This document shows positions 7,979-16,000 of a stretch of DNA of 30,394 nt, one piece after another. The notes under the pieces were generated by a model that worked only from the letters and a program-made list of their open reading frames with translations, searched no databases and was not told the origin of the DNA. Position 1 is the first letter of the stretch. The number at the start of each line of letters is the position of its first letter. Origin of the DNA: RGIG4140 sp045655105 (GTDB lineage: Bacteria; Pseudomonadota; Alphaproteobacteria; CAAHEQ01; UBA3637); NCBI GenBank assembly GCA_045655105.1, contig JAZOOQ010000024.1:1-30394 (forward strand), written 5' to 3'. Position numbers and translations under genes: made by a program.

Positions 7979-10915
7979 ATGCAAAAAGAAAAAATTGGGA
8001 TGGAAAACGGACGAACAATGGCTGAAATGCTTGGTGTTTTGGCCTTGATTGGGGTTTTATCAATTGGTGGCATTGTTGGTTATGGCTATGCAATGCGTTT
8101 ATATCAAGAAGCTGAAACATTGGATCAGTTAAGTGTTTTAATCGCGGGCGGTCGCTCTGGGGATATTCCTTTGCATTATGGTTTTAAAACAGTTGGTTTA
8201 TCTGATGGGTATGTTCCCTATATTGTTCCGATCAGAGATGTTATTTCAAAGGTGAGATATCGTTCTGAAGAAACGGCTTTTGATGCAGGGTTAACGGACG
8301 AAGAAGGGATGCTTGTTTTAAAAGATCCAAGACAGATGCATGAAGTGCGCGAATATGAATCGTTTGATACCTTGCTTGACACGCCTGCTTGGCTTCGCGC
8401 TGAAGATGAAAATAATTGGACGGTTCGTGTTACGGGGCTTTCCTATGCGTTATGCGAAAAGTTATTAATCAAAAAAGATTTGGGTTTTGATTATGCGTAT
8501 GTTGCGCTTCAAAATGCGGATAAATCCCCAAGTGACCCTCTTATGGGTGACTTTTCATTAGTTGGAAAAGAAAATAAATATGCAAATCCAGATAGGGGTG
8601 GAGAAGAAGTTGTTGCAACAAGAGAACAAATTGATAAAGTTTGCTCTATGATTGACCCAACAAAGGGGAATATTTCTTTAGCGCAAAAATATATCAGAAG
8701 TCTTGGAGATGAAAATAAAACAGGAATTGCCCCAGGAGCAGAGGCTGTTTGCGAAAATAAAAAAAGTTTAGCTTGTATGGCCTATGGTGCAAGAGTAGAT
8801 GTGGGTGAAAAAAATGAGGATGGATCAAAGAAAATGACTCCGCTTCAAACATTGGTTCTTTATTTTGGAAAAGACCGCGGGATTGAATCGCCTATTCCTG
8901 TGCCAGAGACTTGTGTTCCTGGCACGCCATATACGGAAGAAAGTGGTGGAACTATTGAATCGCAAGAATGTTGTGAAGCATTGGGTGATGATGTTGTTTT
9001 CATTCCAGGGGTTCCAAAATGTTGTAAACTGGTTGAAGATATTGAAAATACACCACGTTGTAAAGTGGGTCCAGATGGGCGTTATGTTGCTCGTATTACT
9101 GCTAAAACAGATACCACAGGTAAACCAGTTTTAGATGAAAATGGAATACCGGTTTATGAAGAAACGTGGGTTTTTGATACGGACGCTATCACTTCGGAAG
9201 AAGAGATTTATGTTGGAGTCAACTGGGCTGGTAAGCTGGATGAGTCTTGTTGCCCGGGTGCGGTTCCTGTAACACCTCCTACCGTGCCATGTCATGTTTC
9301 ATCCATCACGGGGGCAGTATTGCCGTGGACAATTGCTACATCAAAAGGAGCAACATCCACCCAATATAAAAACTGTCCATTGGGAAGTTCAACTCAAACA
9401 AGTGAAGTAACGATCGATCAGTGTTGCATTGCAGGAGGAGGATATTGGGCAGAAGCCGATGGTCAAGTTGCTGGTACAGACCTTACATCAGAAACTGGAA
9501 AAGCACTTTGTTGTTCGCAAAATGATGTGCTGGCGTTTCGCACGGTTTCAACAACTGATCAATGTCCATGGGAAGGTGTTTCTAATGTTCCAACATTGGG
9601 AACGTCGATTACAGGGGCTGCTCCGCTGGATATCATGGGAACGCCAACAACAGATTGCTGTTATAAAATGGAAGGGCTTCAAAAACGTTTAAAAACAGCA
9701 GCTTGTGCTTATGAAGGTGGGGTGCTTAAATATTCGCAAGAATGCTGTAATGTGGCAACGGATATGAATGGACGAAAACTTTCTTATGTTTATGCGCCAA
9801 ATGTTAATGAAACGCATACCTATGATCCAACTGTTGAGATAGATAATAGTCACCCTATTTCTCAAGAATGTGGAGTTATTGCGGCTGCGCCTACCAGTGT
9901 TTCAGAGCCAGATCGCAACTGTTGTGTGGATTATAAAGAGCTTGAACGTTCAGGAACCGCGTTAACTTATAATCAACAGATTAAAGATTGGAGCGGGATG
10001 CCTTCGCCAGAATATTGTTGCCAAACCCTAATTGGAACGTCTTTAGCTTCAAATGAGCGCGAAATGAAAAAACATTTTCAGCAATGTTGCGAATCAGAGC
10101 TTTATTTTAACACACAATTCAAAGAAACGCGAAGGAAAGGGAAATTTATTCCTGCTGGAACACATCTGCGTTCTTTTCAAAAAAATAGATCTTGTCCAGA
10201 GCCATATTCAGGTGAGACTTGTGGTGTCACGAATGAGACATATACCACATCGGAGGATATTTGCTGTGAACTACATACAGGAAAATCTATAGATGGAGTA
10301 GATAACAAGGCTTGTTGTCTCTATTTATCCACGAGTTCAGGGCGTTATTCTAAATATTGGGATGAAGAGACTGGTCAATGCCTCCCTTGTGGTGTTTGTG
10401 ATGAAATTCCTAATACTGATAATCCGGATGATGAAAAGTGTTATGATTATTGCTTATATCAAGTTTCGCCAACGAATGGGGAGCCAGAACAAGATGTTAC
10501 ACCGCCAACGGTGACAAACACATGCATTACAAATAATACAGGTTGTTGGATCGGAAGAAATAATGCTTGTTGCCAAGAAAAAGGATTTGAAGCAGCTGGT
10601 GCAAGATCATGCAATTGTTGCCCAGATCCAGATGCTGAAGGGGTTACTCATGGGGATGATTGCTTCTTTCTTAAAGATACGCCATCTCGTATGGATCCAA
10701 AAACAGAATGTTTGGGCACAACAATAATTCCAGGAACAACTCCAGGAACAACTCCAGGAATAATAAATCCGGGAGTAATAACGCCAGAGGTAACAATTCC
10801 TGTTACGGTTAAAAGAAAAGTAAGAACATATGACTGTCCAGAAGGGGTTGCGCCAGGAACGGGCACGGAAATTGGTTGGTGCGAGCCAGAGAATACTTCT
10901 GAAGGGGCAGAATAA
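7979..10915 (+). CDS. giant prepilin-like protein with cysteine-pair-rich C-terminal region
   Basis: This 978-residue protein starts with a short basic leader ending in Gly11, then R-T-M-A-E and a 20-plus-residue hydrophobic helix (to about residue 36). Cleavage after Gly11 would put Glu at mature position 5, as in type IV pilins and pseudopilins. Residues 40-300 resemble the globular domain of such pilins, with a VRVTGLSYALCEKLL segment near 149-163. From 331 to 881 there are 14 CC dipeptides plus single cysteines. The C-terminus has a Pro/Gly/Thr linker (PGTTPGTTPG) and a short last segment with two cysteines. Ordinary pilins are 130-250 residues, so this is a pilin head with a very large extracellular extension. 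The start has AAAAGGGG upstream. It is first in a three-gene operon. Its function is unknown; a surface or periplasmic fibre tip or adhesin is plausible. Confidence 0.85.
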   Translation: MQKEKIGMENGRTMAEMLGVLALIGVLSIGGIVGYGYAMRLYQEAETLDQLSVLIAGGRSGDIPLHYGFKTVGLSDGYVPYIVPIRDVISKVRYRSEETAFDAGLTDEEGMLVLKDPRQMHEVREYESFDTLLDTPAWLRAEDENNWTVRVTGLSYALCEKLLIKKDLGFDYAYVALQNADKSPSDPLMGDFSLVGKENKYANPDRGGEEVVATREQIDKVCSMIDPTKGNISLAQKYIRSLGDENKTGIAPGAEAVCENKKSLACMAYGARVDVGEKNEDGSKKMTPLQTLVLYFGKDRGIESPIPVPETCVPGTPYTEESGGTIESQECCEALGDDVVFIPGVPKCCKLVEDIENTPRCKVGPDGRYVARITAKTDTTGKPVLDENGIPVYEETWVFDTDAITSEEEIYVGVNWAGKLDESCCPGAVPVTPPTVPCHVSSITGAVLPWTIATSKGATSTQYKNCPLGSSTQTSEVTIDQCCIAGGGYWAEADGQVAGTDLTSETGKALCCSQNDVLAFRTVSTTDQCPWEGVSNVPTLGTSITGAAPLDIMGTPTTDCCYKMEGLQKRLKTAACAYEGGVLKYSQECCNVATDMNGRKLSYVYAPNVNETHTYDPTVEIDNSHPISQECGVIAAAPTSVSEPDRNCCVDYKELERSGTALTYNQQIKDWSGMPSPEYCCQTLIGTSLASNEREMKKHFQQCCESELYFNTQFKETRRKGKFIPAGTHLRSFQKNRSCPEPYSGETCGVTNETYTTSEDICCELHTGKSIDGVDNKACCLYLSTSSGRYSKYWDEETGQCLPCGVCDEIPNTDNPDDEKCYDYCLYQVSPTNGEPEQDVTPPTVTNTCITNNTGCWIGRNNACCQEKGFEAAGARSCNCCPDPDAEGVTHGDDCFFLKDTPSRMDPKTECLGTTIIPGTTPGTTPGIINPGVITPEVTIPVTVKRKVRTYDCPEGVAPGTGTEIGWCEPENTSEGAE
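10730..10765 (+). repeat. 12-bp tandem repeat in the prepilin-like gene
   Basis: CCAGGAACAACT occurs at 10730-10741 and 10742-10753, with a degenerate third copy after it. It encodes a Pro-Gly-Thr-Thr linker. Copy number could vary without breaking the frame. Confidence 0.75.
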
Positions 10916-10947
10916 AAAGGTTAGCTATCGGTTGAAAGTGAGGATAA

Positions 10948-12198
10948 ATGAGATATAAAGACTTGTTATTATTATCGGTTATGTGGGGCGTTTGCGCTTC
11001 CACCTTGGAATCAAGGGATTTGCTTGCTTGTGAATATAATCCAAGTGAACGCACGGTTTCGGGCAGACTTGGAACAAGAAAGAGATCTGTTCCTGCCATG
11101 TATAACAGGTATCGGGATGCTTCAAATTATGATGATGTGCACCCCGCTTTTAAAGCTTTGATTGAGCAAAATCAAAATAATTATCGCGAGTATGGGGGAA
11201 GAAGTCTTTTATATTTAAATGAAGAAGATGGATTTGGCCTTTATGAAACAGGGGGCACCATCCTTTTATATCGCACGCGCGTTTTTGCTGATGATGCCGC
11301 TTGGACCTATCAAAAAGAACCCGCCATTAACCCCCAAACAGATCGCCCATGGATTGAATTATCCGCTTCTGAATTAAGAGCGGTGAACCGCGGAAATAAA
11401 GTGATGGATGAACCTGATCAAGAATTTTTAAGAGATGTTCTTGCTATTTTAAACGAAAACTTTCATTATTATTATGGCATGCAGTTGGTGGATTTGGGGC
11501 GCGATCCAGAGGTGGACCCTGCACAATTAATGGGCAAATTCATCCCTTCAAAAATCCTTTTATTTGATAAACAAATTGATATGCTTGATTCATCAAATTA
11601 TTCGGCGCAACAAACCGATCTTTATCGCGCTTTAGGGCACCCTGTTTATAATTATGAAGGGTTGATTTCTCCAAATATGAACGTTACTATTGGATCTAAT
11701 TGTGGAGGAAGAGGGATAACTTATATGCCATTTAGGGATGCTTCATATATCAGCTTGGTCTATCATAATCAAGCTTGCCCAAATGAAGTGAATCCTTCTT
11801 TAGGAGCAAGGTCGCAACAAGTGTTTCATACTTCGGTTGCTTTAAATTTAATGATGGAAGGGTTAGAAAAAATTTGCGAAGAAAGGGGCGTGAATTTAAG
11901 ATCGCAATCCGCGAATAAAACGCCATTGGCAAGAGCGCTTTATCTTGTTTATAAAAAAACAGATAAGTATGTGGAGGCATTGGTTTCGCATGAATATATT
12001 TCTCAATCACAGAATAAAGCTGCTCTTGAAGAAGGGGTGAACCATCTTTATGATGTTATCCCAATTAAAGGGTTATATGAAGCCAGATCTTCTTCAAGAT
12101 CTTCTTCCAGAACGTCATCCCGCTCTTCATCCAGAACAAGGGCAACAAGTTCAAGAAATGTGCGCCGAAATCAAAGCGCATCCAGAGAGCGCAATTAA
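10948..12198 (+). CDS. exported protein of unknown function with Arg/Ser-repeat C-terminal tail
   Basis: The 416-residue protein begins with a probable signal peptide (hydrophobic LLLLSVMWGVCA, about residues 6-17). LLAC at 25-28 resembles a lipobox but lies behind charged residues, so lipoprotein status is doubtful. The body (about 30-375) is acidic, rich in Tyr and Asn, and has few cysteines; I recognise no family and see no protease or nuclease motif. From about residue 380 the protein ends in an SSSR-type repeat of about 20 residues followed by a basic Arg/Asn/Ser tail, giving a strongly positive terminus. The ATG follows GTGAGGAT. It lies between the two CC-rich genes with short gaps (32 and 15 bases), so it is almost certainly in the same operon. 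A linker or assembly role for the CC proteins is possible. Confidence 0.8.
   Translation: MRYKDLLLLSVMWGVCASTLESRDLLACEYNPSERTVSGRLGTRKRSVPAMYNRYRDASNYDDVHPAFKALIEQNQNNYREYGGRSLLYLNEEDGFGLYETGGTILLYRTRVFADDAAWTYQKEPAINPQTDRPWIELSASELRAVNRGNKVMDEPDQEFLRDVLAILNENFHYYYGMQLVDLGRDPEVDPAQLMGKFIPSKILLFDKQIDMLDSSNYSAQQTDLYRALGHPVYNYEGLISPNMNVTIGSNCGGRGITYMPFRDASYISLVYHNQACPNEVNPSLGARSQQVFHTSVALNLMMEGLEKICEERGVNLRSQSANKTPLARALYLVYKKTDKYVEALVSHEYISQSQNKAALEEGVNHLYDVIPIKGLYEARSSSRSSSRTSSRSSSRTRATSSRNVRRNQSASRERN
12079..12150 (+). repeat. short degenerate repeats encoding the Arg/Ser tail
   Basis: Variants of a 12-base unit (AGATCTTCTTCA, AGATCTTCTTCC, AGAACGTCATCC and similar) follow one another and encode repeated R-S-S-S. 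Codons differ between units, so the peptide repeat appears to be kept by selection rather than being a very recent DNA expansion. Confidence 0.6.
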
Positions 12199-12213
12199 AA
12201 GGGGGAGGCAAAC

Positions 12214-13716
12214 ATGATGAAAAAATGGGGATTATTATTTCTTTTTCTAAGTTCATTAACAGTTTCAACTGATGTTTTTTCTCAATATGGTTCAGGGGAT
12301 TTACCTTGTTGTTGGAGATCGCAGATACATGAATCACCGGAATGTTGTGTAGATGGAGCATGGGGGAATGAGGAACGGTTTGAATGGCGAATTGATGCAT
12401 CGACTACTGATGGAGGTTGTTGTTCACAAATTAATGTAACCGAAGCATATCCAGCGGATTCAAGTGGTGAGTTCGTTCGTGGAGCAGTGGTTACCCAAAC
12501 TTGCTGTGAAAGTCAAGGTGAAAGAGGAGCATCCCCAGGCAATTATAAATTTTGGCCAACATCTGGCTCTCAAAATTTGGAAGATGACCCAGATAAAGGT
12601 GGAATTTGTTGCATTAAGGATAGTTGGAAATTTTGGTCAACTGGATCAAATAACAGAAACTGTTGCAAAGCACAAGGTGGGGAAGAACATTCAAAGCGTT
12701 GTTGCTTTCAAGCATATGATTTAGAAAAAGATGCCCATTCAAAAGAATGTTGCAAACAAACAGATGGTAAATGGGAAAATGGTGATTGTTGTGCAAGCGC
12801 AACAGATGGCACAGCAATGGCAAACAAAATTGAACAAACCATAACTGCTGATGGCAAAGTTGAAGTCACTTATTCTGGCGTAAAAGTAACCAAGAATTGT
12901 TGCATAGATGATGATGGTGAAACCTACAACAAAGCTTTTGATTCAGGGGTAGCGGATCTTGGTTGTTGCATCAATGGAACTGTTTATGGGCTTGCTTATA
13001 ATGATTCAAGTGAATCAGATGTGATTGAAGATTGCTGTGAAAATTCTAAAACAGTAACAGAACTTGGTTCATTAGATGCTTGTTGTGCATCAGGTGAAGA
13101 AGGTTATGTGAAAAAAACAAAACAATCAGACGGCACTGAATTAAAATCAGGCGCTTGTTGTAATGGCGATGTTTATATCAAAACTTTTGTAAAACCCAAA
13201 AAAAACACTGATGGTAGCACAAATTATGGTAATATGGAATGTTGTGAAACTGGAAAGTTTGCTATAGGTGGGGCTTGCTGTCAAAACAGTGATGATAAAG
13301 AGTATCCTGATGGAGATTATTATAGTTGTTGCCCAAGCTCTAATTTAGCAGATGCAAGTAATGTGAACGATAGAGAATGTTGCGAAGACCCAACTTCTCC
13401 GAGAAATGTGAATGGTAAACCAACTCAAGCTTGTTGCGAAAATGCATACGGTGAATGGGTTAGTGGTAATAAAAGCAGTGCTGCTGGCGATCCAGATCAA
13501 GAAGAAGAATCGAGTGCTTCTTGCTGTAAAGGATCAATGGATATTATGACTGGTTCAAGAACAGAAGCTTGTTGCCAAAATGCTGGTGGTAAATGGATGG
13601 ATAATTCATTTTGTTGCATCACATGGGGCAAAAAGGTTAATGGGGCCTGTGTTGCTGATGGCCTACCAGAAGAAGAAGGAGAGCAGGAATATGCTGGTCC
13701 GTTAGGTGGACGATAA
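12214..13716 (+). CDS. secreted CC-repeat protein, 22 cysteine pairs
   Basis: This 500-residue protein has a clear signal peptide (MMKKWGLLFLFLSSL to about residue 23) and a mature chain with 22 CC dipeptides from residue 32 to 468. Only one cysteine, near the C-terminus, is unpaired. Pairs are spaced about 10-45 residues. Several follow one module: CC, four residues, G, x, W, a few residues, then CC, as in CCKQTDGKWENGDCC (179-193) and CCQNAGGKWMDNSFCC (453-468). Trp/Gly modules of this kind also occur in the first gene of the operon (CCIAGGGYW). The chain is otherwise acidic, with many Asp, Asn, Gly and Ser. I know no characterised family with this pattern; possibilities are a disulfide-stabilised rod or a metal-binding surface protein. 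A strong Shine-Dalgarno (AGGGGGAGG) precedes the start. It is last in the operon, before two terminators. Confidence 0.85.
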   Translation: MMKKWGLLFLFLSSLTVSTDVFSQYGSGDLPCCWRSQIHESPECCVDGAWGNEERFEWRIDASTTDGGCCSQINVTEAYPADSSGEFVRGAVVTQTCCESQGERGASPGNYKFWPTSGSQNLEDDPDKGGICCIKDSWKFWSTGSNNRNCCKAQGGEEHSKRCCFQAYDLEKDAHSKECCKQTDGKWENGDCCASATDGTAMANKIEQTITADGKVEVTYSGVKVTKNCCIDDDGETYNKAFDSGVADLGCCINGTVYGLAYNDSSESDVIEDCCENSKTVTELGSLDACCASGEEGYVKKTKQSDGTELKSGACCNGDVYIKTFVKPKKNTDGSTNYGNMECCETGKFAIGGACCQNSDDKEYPDGDYYSCCPSSNLADASNVNDRECCEDPTSPRNVNGKPTQACCENAYGEWVSGNKSSAAGDPDQEEESSASCCKGSMDIMTGSRTEACCQNAGGKWMDNSFCCITWGKKVNGACVADGLPEEEGEQEYAGPLGGR

Positions 13717-13723
13717 AAAAGAG

Positions 13724-13765
13724 GGAGGATTGCCAAGGTAACGATTTGGTAATTCTTCCTTTTTT
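13724..13765 (+). terminator. intrinsic terminator of the CC-protein operon
   Basis: GGAGGATTGCCAA (13724-13736) pairs with TTGGTAATTCTTCC (13746-13759) using two G-T pairs and one bulge, followed directly by a T-run. It begins seven bases after the stop codon. Confidence 0.8.
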
Positions 13766-13783
13766 GAAATCAAACCCAAAAGA

Positions 13784-13816
13784 AAAACCCATCTGAAATC
13801 AGATGGGTTTTCTTTT
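13784..13816. terminator. bidirectional terminator between the CC operon and serS
   Basis: A near-perfect palindrome, AAAACCCATCTGA (13784-13796) with TCAGATGGGTTTT (13799-13811), is flanked by A- and T-rich ends. It can serve as the serS terminator on the minus strand and as a backup for the plus-strand operon. Confidence 0.85.
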
Positions 13817-13829
13817 TAAACTAAACGGA

Positions 13830-15104
13830 TTATTTTCCGCCAATTTTTGTTTTGCCACCCAAATATGGTTGCAAGGCTGTTGGAATTTTAACTGAGCCAT
13901 CTGCTTGTTGATGGTTTTCAATAAAGGCAACTAAAACGCGAGGTGTTGCAAGGCCAGTGTTATTCAATGTATAAGCATATTTAACTTTACCTGTTTCATC
14001 TTCACGATAGCGAATATTTGTTCGGCGAGCTTGCCAATCTAATAAAGAAGAACAGCTGTGTGTTTCGCGATATTTATCTTGACCAGGGCACCAAGCTTCA
14101 ATATCATTCATGCGGTATTTCCCTGCGCCCATGTCGCCTGTGCAGTTTGCAATAATTTGATAAGGAATTTCCATATCTTGCATAACTTCTTCTGCATTTT
14201 GAAGAATGAATTGATGCATTTTATCAGATTCGGCAACATCTGCTTTGCAAATGATATATTGTTCAACTTTGCTAAATTGGTGAACACGAATAAGACCACG
14301 AGTGTCTTTACCAGCAGCGCCAGCTTCTCTTCTGAAACATGGAGAAAATCCAGCATACATGATTGGCAAATCAGATTCTTTTAAGATGTCGCCGGCGTGA
14401 ATGCTGTTTAAAATCACTTCAGCCGTTCCTGCTAAAAAGAGGTTGTCTTTTGGCATAGAGTAAACTGATTCATAATCAAATGGGAAGTGGCCTGTATGAT
14501 AAAAAGCATTTTCAAATGAGAGTGATGGAACACTCATCACTTGGAAGCCTTTTTCAATTAATTTATTAACCGTATATTGCCATAAGGCCATTTCAAGTTG
14601 CAATAATTCGCCTTTAATCCCAACTGTTCGGCTCCCACAAATTTGAGAGATTTTTTTGAATTCACCCCAATCGTTTAAATCCATTAAAGCAACATGATCT
14701 TTCATTTCAAAATCAAAAACAGGTTTTTCTCCAACTGTTCGAACAACAACGTTTTCTTCTTCACTTTCGCCACGGGGAACATCTGGAGCAGGGATGGTTG
14801 GTGTCATCCCCATCATGGTTTTGAATTTTTCTTCAAGTGGTTTTAATTCTTCAGCATAAGCAGCAGCTTGTTGCCCTGATTGTTTAGAAAGAGCTTTGAT
14901 TTCTTCTTTTCTTTCAGGACTTGCTTTTGGCATTTCTTTACTTAAAGCATTTCTTTTTTGAAGTTCTGCTTCCATCAATTGTTTAATTTGAATGATTTGC
15001 TTATCAATTGAAAGCAATTCATCAATATCAAGAGTCAGGCATTTTTCCTGTAATGTTTTTTTAACTAAATCAGCATTTTCTCTGATGAATTTTATATCAA
15101 GCAT
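13830..15104 (-). CDS. serS: seryl-tRNA synthetase
   Basis: The 424 residues match class II seryl-tRNA synthetase, which charges tRNA-Ser (and tRNA-Sec). The N-terminal coiled-coil arm that grips the long variable arm of tRNA-Ser spans about residues 25-105. The catalytic domain has GTAEVIL near 225-231 (serine binding), motif 2 FRREAGAAGKDTRGLIRVHQF (from about 259), and motif 3 with LNNTGLATPRVLVAFIENHQ near 381-400. Motif 3 reads NNTGLATPR where, from memory, proteobacterial enzymes usually have NGSGLAVGR; this could reflect divergence or transfer. The gene starts one base after the stop of the uracil-DNA glycosylase-like gene and is probably co-transcribed with it. Confidence 0.96.
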   Translation of the reverse strand: MLDIKFIRENADLVKKTLQEKCLTLDIDELLSIDKQIIQIKQLMEAELQKRNALSKEMPKASPERKEEIKALSKQSGQQAAAYAEELKPLEEKFKTMMGMTPTIPAPDVPRGESEEENVVVRTVGEKPVFDFEMKDHVALMDLNDWGEFKKISQICGSRTVGIKGELLQLEMALWQYTVNKLIEKGFQVMSVPSLSFENAFYHTGHFPFDYESVYSMPKDNLFLAGTAEVILNSIHAGDILKESDLPIMYAGFSPCFRREAGAAGKDTRGLIRVHQFSKVEQYIICKADVAESDKMHQFILQNAEEVMQDMEIPYQIIANCTGDMGAGKYRMNDIEAWCPGQDKYRETHSCSSLLDWQARRTNIRYREDETGKVKYAYTLNNTGLATPRVLVAFIENHQQADGSVKIPTALQPYLGGKTKIGGK

Positions 15105-15105
15105 T

Positions 15106-15918
15106 TTATTTATCCTCTTCGTTGTTAGGTGCTTTATTTTGAATAAGTTCAGAAAGTTTTTTTAAATCATCCCATGCATTTTTTCTTGATGTTTGGGAGG
15201 CTGAGACCATATCTGGTCCAAAAGTTGAAATAACGGGTATTTCCTTGTTATTAATTGTTAGTTTTTGAATTTGTTGGCGCGCTTTTGTGATACTTTCAAT
15301 GTCAAGCAAAGCTCTTGTTGGAATGGATCCAAAAATTAAAATAAAATCTGGATTCGTTAATTCCAAAGCTCTGATTATAAATGGTGTGCAAATTTTTTCT
15401 TCCGTTAAAGAAGGTTTTCTATCCCCCGGTAAGCGCCAAGGAATTAATGGTGCGATAAAACTGTTTTGGGGTGATAGTTGAATAGCGGCAAGCATTTTTT
15501 GAAGCAAAACACCTTGCGGTCCTTCAAAAAGATTGCCTGATCGTTCTGCTGGTGCTTTAGGTGCATCAAAAATGCAAAAAACTGTTGGATTTTTTTCTTT
15601 TCCAACGCCAGTAAATGTATTTAACGCTGTCTTTTTTAGAGAACACCCATCAAAAGAAGAAACTTTTTCTTTTAAAAGTTGAAGTGTTGTTGCTTCATTT
15701 GAAAGATTTTTTGCTTGCGCAACAAAAGATAAGCTTTCATCTTTTGGTTGAGGAATTGTTTCTTTTCGTGGTGCAACAAATTGCGTTATTCCTTCTTTTG
15801 GAGAAGGTGTTTCAGTTTGCCCCATTTTAAATGCCAAAAAGCGATCAACAGGCGTTTCCCTGATGACTTCCGAGATCCCAGAAAGCTGATACCATTTTAA
15901 AATAGCGCTATAATTCAT
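15106..15918 (-). CDS. divergent family-4-like uracil-DNA glycosylase
   Basis: The 270-residue protein aligns by eye with alphaproteobacterial uracil-DNA glycosylases: FDGCSLKKTALNTF (about 89-102), a motif-1 equivalent (115-125), GVLLQKMLAAIQL (136-148), IAPLIPWRLPGDRKP (about 155-169), ICTPFIIRALELTNPDFILIFGSIP (from 176) and a C-terminal NAWDDL. Active enzymes remove uracil from DNA with a motif 1 like GEAPGxxE and a motif 2 with a His in HP. Here motif 1 reads FDAPKAPAE and the second motif reads FGPDM (233-237), without the His. Only two cysteines, C92 and C177, sit at positions that could correspond to Fe-S ligands. It may be inactive or altered in function. The first 85 residues are a poorly conserved linker. 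It sits upstream of serS in a two-gene unit. Confidence 0.75.
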   Translation of the reverse strand: MNYSAILKWYQLSGISEVIRETPVDRFLAFKMGQTETPSPKEGITQFVAPRKETIPQPKDESLSFVAQAKNLSNEATTLQLLKEKVSSFDGCSLKKTALNTFTGVGKEKNPTVFCIFDAPKAPAERSGNLFEGPQGVLLQKMLAAIQLSPQNSFIAPLIPWRLPGDRKPSLTEEKICTPFIIRALELTNPDFILIFGSIPTRALLDIESITKARQQIQKLTINNKEIPVISTFGPDMVSASQTSRKNAWDDLKKLSELIQNKAPNNEEDK

Positions 15919-15944
15919 TTTTTACTTCTTTTTTTTATAAAAAG

Positions 15945-15974
15945 ATGATAGCATAAAACGACCTAAAAAGTAAA
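15945..15974 (-). promoter_or_regulatory. possible extended -10 promoter for the UDG-like gene and serS
   Basis: On the minus strand TGC precedes TATCAT (15945-15950), an extended -10 arrangement. A weak -35 (TTTACT, 15969-15974) is 18 bp upstream. Confidence 0.4.
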
Positions 15975-16000
15975 GGTTTTTCTAAAGATAGGGATTTTGT

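Noticed and set aside
10975..11031. Lipobox LLAC in the Arg/Ser-tail protein
   Set aside because: Charged residues separate it from the hydrophobic segment, so a normal lipoprotein signal is unlikely.
10809..11099. Minus-strand open frame of 96 codons across the first operon junction
   Set aside because: Antisense to the end of the prepilin-like gene and the start of the next; the signal peptide and ribosome-binding site on the plus strand are better supported.
10730..12150. Short tandem repeats as a CRISPR-like or mobile element signal
   Set aside because: They are in-frame peptide repeats inside coding sequences, with no spacers and no associated genes.
12065..12400. Minus-strand open frame of 111 codons
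   Set aside because: Antisense to the Arg/Ser tail and the signal peptide of the CC protein; no start signals.
14058..14384. Plus-strand open frame of 108 codons
   Set aside because: Antisense to the serS catalytic region, including motif 2.
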